Positions 47,100 through 61,001 are shown, counted from the first letter of the stretch. The stretch: 64,000 bases of DNA from Schistosoma mansoni (GCF_000237925.1 NC_031502.1:31153229-31217228), one strand, 5' to 3'. Notes: generated by a model not told the origin, from the sequence alone. Numbers and translations are program-made.

Positions 47100-50000
47100 A
47101 CCTGAGTTAATCCTGACAGTTTGCTTTCCAGTGAAGGTCTAGCTTCCCTTCGAGAATGTTTCCTGATAAGCCTGATACCAGTTGTTCGGATAAGGAGTTC
47201 CAGTCACTGACTACTCGATGAGAAAAACGGAACCCCGATTTGAGTTTATTAGATAGAGGTTTGTGAGCCTTCTTGATATGACTTCGGAGATTATTAGTTC
47301 TGAAAGGAACAAAAAGATAGGTCATATTACCATCCAAATCGTAATTAAAGTTGCAAAATGCCAATATAAGGTCACCTCGCGTCATATGGTAAGATAAGGG
47401 GAAAAGGATCAAGCCTTTTAAGAACTCATCGTAGGGGAAAATCACTCACTAGTTTTGTTCACACACGCTGAATACACTCAAGTGAGTTAGTATCGTTAAT
47501 CAGACATGGGCTAGCTGTTTAGATACAGTACTTTAAGTGTGGTCTTACATGGGTGGTTGGCAAAATTCGATATACATGAACCTACTCTTTCTATAATTAA
47601 TTCTATGCTCCGACATCAGACATATCTAACTAATTCATCTAAATCAGTTTGAAGATCAAAATGATCAGCTTGACTTCCTATTGTTCGCCAGATTTTAAAA
47701 TCATCTGCAAACAATAATATGGACGACCAAAGCAATTTCGGTAGTTCATTGACGTGGAGAAGGAAAAGTAGGGGACCCAAGATCGTGCTTTGGAATATAC
47801 TACCTTTAAGCGGCTTCCATTCTGATATAATCCCATTAACCATCACTCTCTGTCCGCGGTCACATAATCAGTTTCCTATCCATCCCTGTACATCAACTGT
47901 TACGCTGAGGTTTGAGAGCTTCTGCATTAAACCTAGATGTGAAACCTCGCCAAACGCTTCACTTAAGTCTGTGAATATCACATTGATAAACAGACCATTA
48001 TTCAGGGCCGTTGTCAAATACTAATTTGCAATAAGTTGGTTAAGCGTGAAAGCTTGTTTCGAAACCCGTTTTACGCCGGAGTCAACAGATTGTACGATTC
48101 CATGTGACTTAATAACTTAACCCGACTTATATTTTCAAGTAACTTAAGGACTATGCTGGTTAGACTGACAAATTGGTAGTCAGATACAATCTGCCTCTGA
48201 CCATCTTTAAATATAGGACTGATCATAACATCTTTCTAATCTCCAGGGAGTTGAGTGTGGTAAAAGGATATGTCTTGGGGCATCGGAAGTGATCGCGAAA
48301 TAATGTTCGCGAGAAATAACAGCGACCGTGGATGTAGCCCATCAGGGCCCGGTATCTTAGTGGGTTTGAGGTTAGTGATAAAAAGAAGAACAGTTTCATT
48401 AGTCACATGGCTGGTATCTCAGCAGTGTGATTACGACGAGTAATTTCAATGATATACATATAGCAGAATTCGTCTAAATAGTTTGATAAGCTCTAAGCTT
48501 TTGCCAGATTTGATTCAGCTAGTAAACCCTAATTTTTTTGTCACAGTAATGAAGGAGTACCATCACTACGTTTTGTTCGCCGCTTAACGTAAGAAAACTA
48601 TCATTTCGGGCATGTACGGCTATTATTTGCCGACCGTCTTTCGTAAATAGTAAGGCATCTAGCTACGGTCTTTCTACACATATTCCGGATCTTTGGTATT
48701 CACACTTAAATGATTCATATCCTGTTGACAAGAACAATTCTTAGAAGTGTTTCTTACGCTTCAACAGCTTTCGGGTTTACTTATTAATTCATGGAGAGTA
48801 ATGTGATAGCTCACGTGCTGATCATGAGATAAATGGTGATGTTAAGGACTCAAATCTAGCCTTAAACTTATTCCATTCGTCTTCAATCGATACATCCACA
48901 TTGATCGACCAGTCTATCGAGGTAGCACAGTCTCTGACTGCCGGAAAATTAGATTGCCAGATATTTGGACGGGATAGAGCACATACGTATTGTATCCCAT
49001 GTGTCCAAAACTGAAAGTAAAGTACATCGTGATCACTATCCGCTAGTGAGAGGAGGTGTGGAATTTCGATGACATCGTCACAGTGTAAGGACAAAGTCCA
49101 GCAATGATGGATCATGTTACGAGTCGAAATATGTCGGTTTTGAGGTACATCGAACAAGTGCACACTGAATAATCGTTGATAGAATGTTGCTATCGAAACG
49201 TCCACCTAAAGCTGTAAGCTCTATCCAGTTAATATGCGGTGTGTCGAAGTCTTCAACTATGAGACGACATTCAGCCTTACTCCAAGAACAGATGTGTCTT
49301 GTGATGAAGTCACCAGCAAGACAACATGAACTACGACATATTTCTCCTATAGTCACTAACCCGTGTCTAGACTTAGTTGTATATCATGCTACTCCAGAAG
49401 TACCACTAACATGCTCCTCTGATATGATTGATCGTATATGAAAAATGATTCCTAACATGTAACATTATCCCTCCCCCCTAGCGACTTATAACTCTATCAC
49501 TTCTGATACAGATGTAGCCTTTAATGATGGAAAAACAGTTTATATCTACAGTAAGCCAGGTTTCTGTGACAACAATTATATTGAGAATAGATTCATCCAC
49601 CATCAAACTTTGCTCAGACGTTTTATTTCGAAGAGTATGGACGTTCGAGTTGCACACATTTAAGGTGTTTTGCAAATCATTATTTCTACCCATAAAGGTC
49701 TCGGAAGCATCGGCTTGCAAGACTTGGCGAACCCTTATTCAGCAGATTCGTTTCGCCATTTAGATTTCGAGCGTTTAAATCCGTATAAGCATTCTCCCAC
49801 TTGATTTGATACTCAAATGGCCAATATGGTTGGATATGAATGATTGAATTAAGAGCTTTGTCTGCGTTATTCAATATAACATTTTTTCCCTCAAGATTCC
49901 AGAGTACCAACTTTGAAATTCTTCGTTGACCCTCACCTCCAACCAATTTACCGAGTCTTACTACTTTCGTGATATATACCCCTAACACCTCATCAGGGAG

Positions 50001-50230
50001 AATATTTCTGATGGCAGATTCTACTAACTCTAGATCATCAGCATGCCGAATTGCAGGGTCATTGTCTTTCGACTAATTCAGACTCGAAATAACTAGACTA
50101 GGAACTGATTTAACTTTTTTGAAAGTTGTATGCAAGGCCTTCAATCGTGATCTCAGATCCTGCCTGTTAGCTACTGTGAGCTTACCGTCGCTTTTTTTGT
50201 CGTGTGAGTGGAGCGATTGATTCACAACAA
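47100..50230 (-). pseudogene. Second CR1-like retrotransposon, decayed
   Basis: In minus-strand order there is an ORF1 end (near 50,060-49,690: DDLELVESAIRNILPDEVLG, ISKLVLWNLEGKNV). Endonuclease pieces follow: IIVVTETWLTVDI near 49,570; DFDTPHINWIE near 49,240; DSDHDVLYFQFW near 49,030. Reverse transcriptase comes next, with TILGPLLFLLHVNELP and the catalytic LLFADDFKIW (47,846-47,616). The C-terminal block (FRFSHRVVSDWNSLSEQLV, 47,445-47,107) matches the end of CR1-clade ORF2. The frames shift repeatedly, so it is older than the copy at 10.5-15.1 kb. It differs enough in sequence to belong to another subfamily. Confidence 0.82.
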
Positions 50231-53200
50231 TGTTTTATCAGGTCAAACGTTCTCCATATACGATAGGGTTAAATATTATCTTACTTACTTTGGCGGAGTA
50301 ATCTGCAAAGTGTAAATCCACCAAGGATTTTGCAGCCTTTTAAATCATCTACTCTCGTTTTTGAGTTTAGATTTACACACGTCTGAGTCATTTCTTGTGA
50401 TATATTATTGTCTCTTGCTTTCCTCAGTAAACGTAAATGCATTTCTTGTGATTACTGGGTTGTCGGCTCAATTTTTCTTTTATTCCTCTTTTTTCCAAAT
50501 CTCCTCACTCACGGTTTTCTGTATTTTTTCCCAGTACATAGAGTATCTAAGAGCTAAACACAGATAGTTACAAGTATTACTTTGTTTTTGAGTAGATTTA
50601 TATGGTTTCTATCTACTGTTTTCACTCTGACTAAATTATAATTAGTTTAATTTTTTGGAAGAGCGCTCTTTTACAAGGTTGTAGTGGCCGCGACCTTGGG
50701 GACAAAGTGTTTTCTTCCAAGGTTCAAATTTTAGTTGTAAAGCATGTTCTTCTTTATCAGTGTTACTCTCATGTAGTTCACTTTACTTTCTCGTTGTCTC
50801 TAGCTCCAATTATTCACTTATAAAAAGTCCCCCGACTTGCGACAACAGTGATAGTCAATTCTTGTAGTAATAGTTTAGGCTCATGTTAATATGAATGTTG
50901 ATTAATTATGTCTTATTTTTGTTCACTGGGTACCCAGAGTAACTGCTAAATTTTTCAAAGCTAAGTCTGCTCATGACGCAGACTATATCGATACATTTTA
51001 GGCAGATCAATACTGACCACTATACGCACTAATGGTGTTACAACTCTCCTTGAGACTAGTATATCTCGTTTCATCTCAAACATCTAAGTTATCCGAGGTA
51101 ACAACGGACTTTCTCGATATGCTGACAGTCACTCTGGAATCGTGGCATCATAATTCTCACACATCAAAAAAACACAAGATTAATGAAATGATCTGAAACG
51201 AACACACGATTTTCCGTCACACCCCACAGTTGACTGTTAGGCCACTCGATAGAGAGGAACTCGACATAAAGTTCTGTTCAACTGACTTTATTGATATAAG
51301 CTTCACCGTCGTAACTCGGAGTGATTAATCCAAATTCACTATTACAAAACATCCAAGGAAGACAGCCTAGTAAAGTACGGGTTGGTACTTGTTACTTTTA
51401 AAAAGGCGACCTCGCATCTGTTTTACTCAGGGACTGTCAATCACCATTTCAGCACATATAAAATAAAGTGAGAGAGTTACAAATGAAAATTCCAGAGACC
51501 GAAAAGCAAACAAGAGAACAACCCCTGATTATAATAGCTGATCAATGGTATCATCGATAGCGAACTTTGATCTGACGGTTTTCAAGCGTTTCGTAGTGAA
51601 GATCTCACACTCTGAGTGGTGAGACCATTCAGTTTAAGTCCACTTCTCTCAGAGCTCTGGAAGTCATGTCTCTTAGATTAGGTCTTAGGTCGTCGTATAG
51701 TGCAGTGTGAAAGATACTAGTGGTTCTTATATAGTAGGCATACTATATAAACAACCTGGTGATCCTGCTTCTTTAACACCTTATTTTTTACACAATCACA
51801 TAAGCTGTAGAAATGATTTTTTCTAATCTTGTTGCTGCCTCGTGGACCATTTTTCCAAACTGATTACAGGCATAAGGAACTTGAGAGAAGAATACAGTTA
51901 TGTACGGATGAGTGGCTACTTCAGTAGGCATCTCGTATAACTTGCACTTGAAAAAAATCATGTTGGATAGAATAATTCATCAATCTATGCTAAAGAGGTT
52001 TAAGGTAAGTGGCTATGAGTGTCTACAAACTCTAATCAGCTTTAATCAGCCTCGATATGTTTTAAAAGTGTAACAGTTCGCTCCTCTCTGTCGGGCGTAC
52101 ATTCAGTGATAGGTGAAGTGTCACATGACTCGATTATCGAACCACACTTTTGCTTTTGTTCACTGATGACCCACTTAACTCTCCAGCCTGTCTAGTATTA
52201 TGACCTTGAGAAAAAACGTACTTATAATAAACAGCTGGAACACAAGAAATTTCCTTCCTTCAAACGCCGGTAAATGCTAAACATTAGTGAACAGCAAAGA
52301 TACACTTTTCACTACGTGCTTCCTTTTTGATTTCAGTATCATACATTAGATCGCTGGGAATGACATTACTGTTCGTGATACTCTAAGTCTCTCCTCCTGT
52401 AACCCATTTGAAGTCAATAAGATACATTCACTTGTAGATGGCGTCGAGTCGCGATTTACTATGATCATCACTACAATAAGATTGCGCGCCAGATAACGAC
52501 TTGGACCCCTCGATAGGCCGAAAACCAGAAGGCTGTTATCGGTCCAGATAGGATATACTTATTGGCGATCTCGTGGTATCGAAAGAATACCGAGACGTGC
52601 CAAATAGTACAGGCAAAATAGCAGAGCGTAAGAGAGTTCGCACGAACAGGATAGACAACGGGACAGAAAATGCTTTTGCTACAGTTAAACAAAACGAGTA
52701 CAGTAAAACAATCACTGGTACAATTGGTTGTAATAATAATTGTTTCCATTACACCAATCGCGTTCTAGTCATGAAAAGTACTTCACTACACACTCATAAA
52801 GATTATTGTTAGAACAATTGGTGAGCAGACTTCTGGTTTATTTGAAACTGTTTCGAATATTTACTAAGGACCTCATCTGGGAAGATATTTTGCAATATCT
52901 CCCCTTACTTGGAAAGGAATGCTGCTATCTTGTAATGTACTCAAAGAAGAGCAAATAAAAACGTCTTCGGAATAAAAAGTAAATTCTCATCAGACCATTT
53001 GAAAGTTCCTAAACTTCAGGCAAGAAGGTGTTGGAGTTTTAAGAGCCATGTGATGATTATGTATCATATCACCCATAGTTTTCTGTGCTCAAATATCCCA
53101 TTGACTCGTTTCACTAATTAGAGGATTTGCACTCGAAATAGAACATAAACGATATCGCTCAAATTCCTCTCAAACATCTATGCAGTTCATATCAGTAGGT

Positions 53201-55200
53201 TATGGAACTACCCACCGGAATCTATGATTAAGACTCTATCCGCGGAATCTTTCAAAAGAGGGATCGATGATTTCCCTAGCTCTATACGTACTAATGTGGA
53301 CTTGTCGTACTATTACTCCCCAGTCATCTCCATTGTTAGATAATTGTCTTGTCATTTATTACTAAGCACCATTCCTCTTCGTTGTTAAAAACCCGTCAGA
53401 ACTATTCCGGTGTAGATTTCAAGGAATAAGCAGTTTCCTGATTTTGCCCAGAATTTACGCAATTAAAGCCAAAAAGGAATACTGTCATGTTCAGCTAGCG
53501 TAAACATAGATCTAAGTCCCACCTTGTAAAGATTTTGTGGCACTTCCTAGACTAACCTGATGACTAGGCCATTCCGCTTTCTCAGCACATCTAGAGTACA
53601 GGTAAAATCTTACCAGAATGAATGTTATATGTCTAACAGAACAGATTGGAGAAAGATAAAACCAGTTTCCCGCACTTGCATATCATGTGGTGATGACAAA
53701 CCTATAAGTACTCTTTGTGTTTGCCCTTCAATATTTCCCATCAATCATTCAACCTACATCGGCCAGTTTTGTAAATAATAGTTTCAAAACTTCGACCTGG
53801 TTGAGATGTTTAGCTAACGAGAATTCAGGACTATAGTTCCACCCATGTGTCTCCAAAAAACTTAATATTACGGGTTGGCGTGTTGCATCATGGTTATTTT
53901 CCATTTGGTGGGTTCGCTAACCTTATGCCCAACCCCTCTTCATCCGGGCTTGGAACAAGCTGTTACTCTAGAAAGGCTTCATGCAGGGTCAAGAGTCATA
54001 TATACATCTCAGTAATTTGCTGCATTGGTATTTCTTGTAGTTGAATCTATTAGTCAAGGGTAAACATCACTACATAAAACTATGAACTTGTTAAGTTGTT
54101 AAATATACTTGAGCTTTTGTGTCAAGATATCAAACTAATTTGAGAGTAAGCATGGATCATTCACATGTCTTCATGATACATTCACATCAAAAGTGATAAA
54201 TTGTTTCTTGTACATTGATATAGTTAGTCATAGAATACATCAAACAAAATTTCCGGGACTTTTCAAATCAAATTTAATTTATAAAATTATATTGTATTAC
54301 TTAAATCTACATAAATCTGTAATTCATAATTCCTCCATTAAAATAGATGACGATATAAATTTATTCAATTACTAAAAATAACAGAAACAAATAAAACCAA
54401 TGGTGAGAATTCAAAATCATCACCTAATATGTTTAATAATCTTAAACAGTCTGCTGATTGAAGAAACTACCTATTGTGTAATATAGATTAACCCAGAAAA
54501 TTAAGAAGACTACTTTCATTAATTCGTGTTACATAGAATGAGAGTGCTTAAATCAATTCTGAATATGTATATAATGTTCCATGATATGATCCATTTAAAA
54601 CGTAAATTTATTTGCCTGTCTGATTTATCTTTGAAATACCTTATCATTTAATTAAGTAGTCTTAAATGAACTTTTAAGGGTTCAGATTTGTAGAAAAAAT
54701 ATATGTTGGCCAAAACATTTGAAGAGGAATATCATTTGTGGGGCTTAGTAAATTAGATTCTTACAATTAAATGAGCTAGTTAGATTGACAAAAACCATTC
54801 ATAATATCTACAAGTTAACTCATGTATTGTTAATGATATATCCATTTTAAATCTTAGTAACTAAAAGTGATTGAAAGTAAAGGAACAAAAGAGAACATCC
54901 ATATACAGTTTGAATATACGTATATATATTTTTTAAATCTATAAATTTACACTCAATGGGTTCAATATATGAAATTTTTTATACATTACCTAATAAATTC
55001 TTTATTTCATTAAGCTAATTATTTATGAAGTTCATTTGAATATGGAAAGTATGAATATCATAATGAAGGTTTATTCAAAGAAATGTTTGAATTATGATCT
55101 CTATTGTATTATAAATTGATGATAATTTGGATACTTATTTCAAAAAATAATGTTGTCATAAAATGAAAATGTATAAATAACTATATTCATAGAACCATTT
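50231..55200. other. Long gene-free stretch
   Basis: About 5 kb with no gene recognised. A block from about 50,680 (TGTAGTGGCCGCGACCTTGG) and another near 52,480-52,860 have higher GC and may be LTR or other element remnants. The open frames there (52471-52749 - and 52573-52812 +) lack known motifs. The 5' exons of the ECT2-like gene, if within the window, should lie here or in 43.2-47 kb; none was identified. Confidence 0.35.
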
Positions 55201-58200
55201 TTATAAAGCTATCTCATAGTCTATAGCAACTTGAAATAAATGATTATTTAAAATAACCGGAACTGTTAAAATCTGAACTTTATCATTGAAGGCAGATAAA
55301 TTTATTGAATATTGAATAGAATTAGAAGAATTTCGATGTATTCCCAATGTAGGTTTTTCTGAAAGAAATGTTTTATGCGATTTTATACCAATTAATGGAC
55401 TATCTTGATCTTTAGGATATTCACTTAAGTTTGTTTCATCAATTTTATACATTTTTAATGGGTTTAATTCAATACGATTTGATGTACGAGATTTCAACCG
55501 GGATGGTGTACATATTAATGAATATTTATATGATTTTCCTTTTGGTTGGTCATGTGAACTCCATTTTGATATTGAAGTAACTGGACGAAATGACTCATTT
55601 TTTTGTTGTTTTTGTCTCTGTGGGCTAATGTTTCTGTTGCTTAGTTTATTACGTCTTTTATTTTGTATTTGCCAAACATTTTCTGTAAATGATAGTTTAT
55701 TAGTTGCATTTTGAAGATTTTTAAAAGTTTTGTCATTAGGTTCATCGATAATTTCCATGTGTTGTCCTAACATCTTTGTTACACGTTCAAGAAATTGAGA
55801 ACGATAAGTACATCTTAACCAAAAGGCTAATTCCAATAATTCAAAAAACAGAATACAGCTAAATCCAAAATAGAACGAACTTAAGCCACCTATTTCACTA
55901 AATAATTTAGGTAACGAATACAATGCTTCTTCAGTCATCTCAGTTAAACCCTCAGCTTGAATTAATTCTAGTTGCACAGCTGAACGATCTGTAATATTGT
56001 CTAGAACTTCGTTTAACTTTTTATAAGTTACTGTACGACACGCCAGTGGACATATAGAGTTATTCACAAAGGCCATACGATAATCAAGCTGACAATTAGG
56101 TGGACAATAATGTTGAGATCGATAGTGTTGACGGTTTCGATCGACATTCATGAAGAATGACTTATTTGAAGCCTTATTTTTGATTTCACGATCCAATCGA
56201 AGACGAAGTAATTCCAAAGGGCATGTACAATTACATTCTTTGTTATATCGCGCACAAACCGTATGCCACTGACATGTGATCTAAAGAATATCGATAAATG
56301 ACAAAAGAAAATTATGAAGAACAGTAAAATGAGATCAAAAATGTTTCAATTAAAAAAAAAAACAATAACGAGATAGATATTTTGCAGTTCAATTAGTAAA
56401 TGTTGATTTTGACTTCGATTTAAGTAATTAGTGATTTAGTGTAAATAATATAGAAAGTTAGCGTAAGGCGGAATAAATGTTATACAAGATGACTATTCTA
56501 AGCACCTTATGTGATGATTTCCCATTTAATTGAGTGTTGTATCAATCGATCAAAAATTATTATGTAACATAAGTAGAAAGAGACTCTAAGTTGTATGTTT
56601 AGATTAAAAATAAACAAAACACCTTAACAACAAATTACATAAAACCGAAGTGTGGATTTTAGTAGGATTATGCACAAATACAATTATTCAATAATCTCTC
56701 AGTACTGAAAGTTTAGAAAATAGAGAGCCACAGCACTTCACTTGTTCAAAAGCTTGTTATGTCGATCTTATCAATAGTGTGAACAGGATAAAAAGTTGTT
56801 TAATAAGCGTTAAACAAAAAAAAGGTATGCATACTAAATTTCTTTAAATAGAGATTTTTGTAAATCTTTAACAGTGTACATAGCATAGGAAGATATGATC
56901 ATGTCATCAAAAATCTTCAAGTGTACATCATCACTATTTCGATTACATCAATTAGAAGTTTGCACCCGCAAACGTATCTCAGTCTACAAATTATTGACCC
57001 GTAGAAAGATACCATTTCATGGTTTATTTACTCTCTTCGTTGAACTTAAACTTTTATTAACCAGGATCGCCACGGTTACCGCTTATCACGTATCTCAACC
57101 AACCTAATCAATAATGTTTTACACTTACATAAACTGGATTACAATATATACTCGAAATCCCATGCTCAAAATTATCAAGTCTGTGATTCTACCCTTTAAA
57201 AAAAATGCTTTTATCTTTTCTATGATAAATCAGCTTAATGAATTAGAATTATACGGAAGCATTATTTAGCAAACTTAATTTCATATGAGGAGTTATATAT
57301 ATAAAATATTGATTGAGCAGTAACCGAATAAATGGGAAAAAAATCATTATGAAAATAAGTTTTTTTAAAAAAAATTTTTTTTATTATTTGCTTTATCTAA
57401 AAATTGAAATAAGATTGATTTTTAATGCATTTTCTTTTTTTTTGAAAAATTTGTATTTGCTCAGAAGAGAATTTTAAGGCTATTTGGATTAAGTTTCTTG
57501 AAGTTGTTCTATTGCAATAACTGACTCTAAAACCATAGTAGTTAATGGTGTTTGTGAGTTTACTTGATTCAGAACAGCCAATGAAATTTACATGTTTCTT
57601 CCAAAAAACATAAATGAGATATTTAGTTTTGTGGATGAGCTTGACATGGGTTGCACGTATGCCTAAATCCCCAATCAATTCTTCATATTTAAGGTCAAGC
57701 CAAACCATATGAAAGTAATCACTGAGCTATTCGGGCCGTGACCTACCTCCTGTAGGACTGAGATGTAATCNNNNNNNNNNNNNNNNNNNNNNNNNNNNNN
57801 NNNNNNNNNNNNNNNNNNNNNNNNNNNNNNNNNNNNNNNNNNNNNNNNNNNNNNNNNNNNNNNNNNNNNNNNNNNNNNNNNNNNNNNNNNNNNNNNNNNN
57901 NNNNNNNNNNNNNNNNNNNNNNNNNNNNNNNNNNNNNNNNNNNNNNNNNNNNNNNNNNNNNNNNNNNNNNGATTACATCTCAGTCCTACAGGAGGTAGGT
58001 TGCGGCCCGAATAGCTCAGTGGTAACGTCTCTGACTGTGAAGCTGAGTGACAGGAGATCGAATCCGCCAGGGAGTATCAGTTCCCTCAGGATTACAGGTA
58101 CACCTTCCTGACGAGTGCCAAGTAGCACGAAATCCGGGTCCAGGGTTTCTGTTGACCACCTCCAACCACCATCTTATCTCAATATATATAGTGCACGCAG

Positions 58201-59537
58201 TGTCGAGCCACCTAGACTGGTGGCCACATTGTAACTTGATCGATAGCATTCAATCAGCACTAAGAAGGACTTGACACGCGTGACATTGATCACCACCCAG
58301 TGATCAATCAATTGTGAAAGTAATCACTTATATGACAATATGACGCCACCCCTCTTATGAGTTTATACGCGAATAAATAGTTCTGCAAGCCATTTCTCAT
58401 TTTCGAGTATTTAAATGACGGAAATTCAGAATCTAGATCCATACTGTAACACTATTAACATTATCCATCATAAAGTCAACCTGAGATGGAATGAGAGATG
58501 AAAAATAATGACAATAAAATTGCTGAATCTTGAGCTTCACTGTAGATAATAGTCACTGTGATAGCACTATACAGGCTCTTTGTGCTTCGGATAACCTACG
58601 GTACATATTTGATTGCAACCTCTCATGAGTGTGTTGAACATAACCATGCTAACTATCCAAATAACAACTAACAAATAAACATCTTCATTCTGTCCAGCCG
58701 CATTATGAACAAATAAAAGACTATAAGTTTTTATTATTTTAAACAACTTATAAAATAATTCTTATTCCTTCTTCCGTATGTACTTGAAATTAGACAGAAT
58801 AGGAATTTCAGTGCACATTTCAACGACAGAGAAAAGATTGCTTCCGAACTAATTCTGTAGAGACATTTTAACCAGTAGACAAATTGAGTGAGGAGAAAAT
58901 TTTCAGAATACATATTTAAACATAATGAATATGCTCATTTCAAAAGAGATGAAGCTTCAGTCTCGTTCCTTCGTTCACCTACTACTGCTATTCACTTGTT
59001 GATTTTAAAGTTCCAAATATTTAACCACATTGATTAATTACTAGTCATATTTGGTAAGAGTTTCAAACTCATAATAACAATGTTTAAGCATTTGAAAAGA
59101 CTTTCTAATTTAAAGAGCAATATGTTCTCTTACAGTTCTCATATGAAACTATTATCATTGGGAATTACCACACAATATTATTCGTATACCCTTTGTGGTG
59201 TGTTAAAAATTATAAATGTTTGTAATTTTAAGAAAAGTTAACATTATTGTTGTAAAAATGTAGAACTTTTATCCATGATAAATCAACTTACTTGATCATA
59301 ATCAAAACTGTTATCTAATAAATTAATTGGCTTTGAAGTACATGGATTTCGACGAGTATTTAATCGTTTAGTGATGCTCTTGCTATAGAATATATTTAAT
59401 AATGATCCAGGATTCATGTATTCATATAAATAACGACCGAAATTATCAAATGGAAAACTGTTTGTTTCATGTGTTATGATTAGTGGTCGACCGAGTAATG
59501 TTTGGTTCACTTCAGTTAACCGAACGTCTGTGTGAAA
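55201..59537 (-). CDS. DEG/ENaC sodium channel, last two exons
   Basis: Exon 59537..59292 (82 codons, phase 0 both sides) joins exon 56280..55201 (359 aa plus TAA). The first contains LLNIFYSKSITKRLNTRRNP, the extracellular segment before the cysteine-rich region in the family. The second opens with a Cys-rich block (VCARYNKECNCTCPLELL, later YCPPNCQLDYRMAF, ICPLACRTVTY) and then has the second membrane segment, exon residues about 129-156, LFSEIGGLSSFYFGFS followed by LFFELLELAFWL. The GFS corresponds to the G-x-S selectivity filter. A basic, Ser/Asn-rich intracellular tail of about 200 residues follows. The product is a cation channel subunit at the plasma membrane; gating cannot be told. 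N-terminal and TM1 exons are not seen and probably lie beyond 59.6 kb. Confidence 0.85.
56281..57709. other. Left part of the DEG/ENaC intron
   Basis: AT-rich intron sequence. Open frames at 56895-57107 (+) and 57397-57708 (-) have no recognised motif. Confidence 0.4.
57771..57970. other. Assembly gap of 200 N
   Basis: Exactly 200 undetermined bases between inverted copies of the SINE head. True length is unknown; the hairpin structure is a likely cause of the gap. Confidence 0.98.
58101..58147 (+). ncRNA. Hammerhead ribozyme-like core, second type
   Basis: The plus strand has CTGACGA (58,108-58,114), stem II GTGC/GCAC (58,115-58,118 and 58,125-58,128) around CAAGTA, GAAA (58,129-58,132), a loopless stem III ATCC/GGGT, and GTC at 58,138-58,140. 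Stem I (CACCTT with AGGGT) is short, and the pair next to the core is C against C, so activity is uncertain. Confidence 0.65.
58329..59291. other. Right part of the DEG/ENaC intron
   Basis: AT-rich intron sequence; nothing recognised. Confidence 0.4.
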
Positions 59538-59574
59538 CTGAAATTCAAGAAGAAAATAAAATGAATTTATAAAA

Positions 59575-59605
59575 GATATATATATATATACATATATATA
59601 TATAT
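59575..59605. repeat. (AT)n microsatellite
   Basis: An imperfect AT run interrupted by AC, just upstream of the DEG/ENaC exon. Confidence 0.85.
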
Positions 59606-61001
59606 TCCTGGACAATTTTATTTGTGACTAGTATTGAAATTCAGCGCTTACGTTTCATTTAATTTGAGACCTGTCAGTTGTGTTCACTTGTATCTCAGTG
59701 CTATTGTTAGCGATGAGAATCGAGCACACGACTTGTGGCTTAGAATTCCAACGTGCTACTTACCAAGCTACTTAGTTCAGGAAAGCAATGACCTATTGAA
59801 CAAGTGTAATTTTTATCTATTGGTGCTCGGAGTGATAGGCACTAAGTTTGAGTTTCAATGTTATAATTCTACCACATAAATTAAATATGAATGACATAAC
59901 AATAATTAGTAACTAAAGTGCTACAAGTATTTTCTGGTTTATTGAATCAATTGTCTTAAATGAGGTCATTTTAAATAAAAGTGCTCATATAGTGGATCAT
60001 CATTGTTTTATAAATTTTTTTTTATTTCCATCTTTTTACAAAAATTACAAATTCCATATTCACTATTGATGTGTGGACGAGAATGATAATAATTTGTTGT
60101 TTGCTTAGTCGGACGTGTAAGTCGTCTGATAAGTACTAAATGAGTTATGTATTCTCCCATCCTTATCATTATTATTATTATTATTATTGATTGCTGACCG
60201 TTTTTTCATTGTGTCGACTTTTGGTGTGGAAATATATTTACGTTCTAGTCAAGCTAACTACGTGTTCTTGATCTGAGTCGTTTTGAAGTCCTGTAGAATA
60301 GACACTGGGAGGAATTTAGTGTAGATATTCGTCTAAGGCAAATTACCATCTCATCCGTGTAGACGAGAAAACACGACCGTTACAACAACTATAATTCCAC
60401 AAGCTCTTCATAATACTGTTATTATCATTAATAATACTAATAATAATTATTGTTGTTACTATATTATAATCACAATCTTTAGAGTTTAAACCATTTTTCC
60501 CACGACCGGATAATTGCCACTTTTTTAGCCAACTAATCTCACCGTCTTCCAAGAAATTTAATTTAACTGCCTTTTAACTACACTTGTAGTGTTTTTTTTC
60601 CATATCTGTAGTGAATTTATTTTCACTTATAAAAATCTAAACCGAAAATCGAGAGTTCCATATTCATTTTTAAGACCAAGCAAACGTTTTTTTAAGTTAA
60701 AGTAGTTGTATATTTATTTGTTAGTTTAAATAGTCTGTACTTAATGAATAACTTATGAAATAGAATAGTTAGACCTCAGAAAATCTTTTTTGAGTTCTTA
60801 TTAATTAATTAAAGCTTCTACATACGGAAATATTCCTATCGAAAAATTCATGTGATTTTTATCAACCACTTAGAGATAATAATAAACAACAAATGACGTC
60901 AATTTTATATATTGTCTGCACATGATCCATTGAAAACAGAAGCAGTACAAATATAAATGATAACTCTGTAAATCTAATTACTATTTATGTTATATCATTT
61001 T
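59606..61001. other. Intronic or intergenic, no gene recognised
   Basis: AT-rich sequence with an (ATT)n microsatellite at 60,167-60,189. No DEG/ENaC exon could be identified. Confidence 0.4.

Larger units (their letters stand above)
57710..58328 (+). mobile_element. SINE insertion with head-to-head 5' end, gap and 14-bp target duplication
   Basis: TGAAAGTAATCACT occurs at 57,710-57,723 and 58,315-58,328 and brackets the insertion. From the left come about 47 bp of the SINE head in reverse (GAGCTATTCGGGCCGTGACC onward), then 200 Ns, then the same head forward (GATTACATCTCAGTCCTACA ... GCGGCCCGAATAGCTCAG) and the full body to 58,314. The forward copy has a tRNA-like start with box A TAGCTCAGTGG (58,012-58,022) and box B GAGATCGAATCC (58,054-58,065), then a hammerhead core. 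Confidence 0.85.

Noticed and set aside
52471-52812. Pair of overlapping open frames as a gene
   Set aside because: Both strands are open over the same interval, no domain is recognised and the neighbourhood is repeat-like.
58008-58080. Genuine tRNA gene on the plus strand
   Set aside because: Boxes A and B are present, but the segment is the head of a SINE insertion with target duplications. The acceptor stem does not pair, and sequence continues into a hammerhead block.
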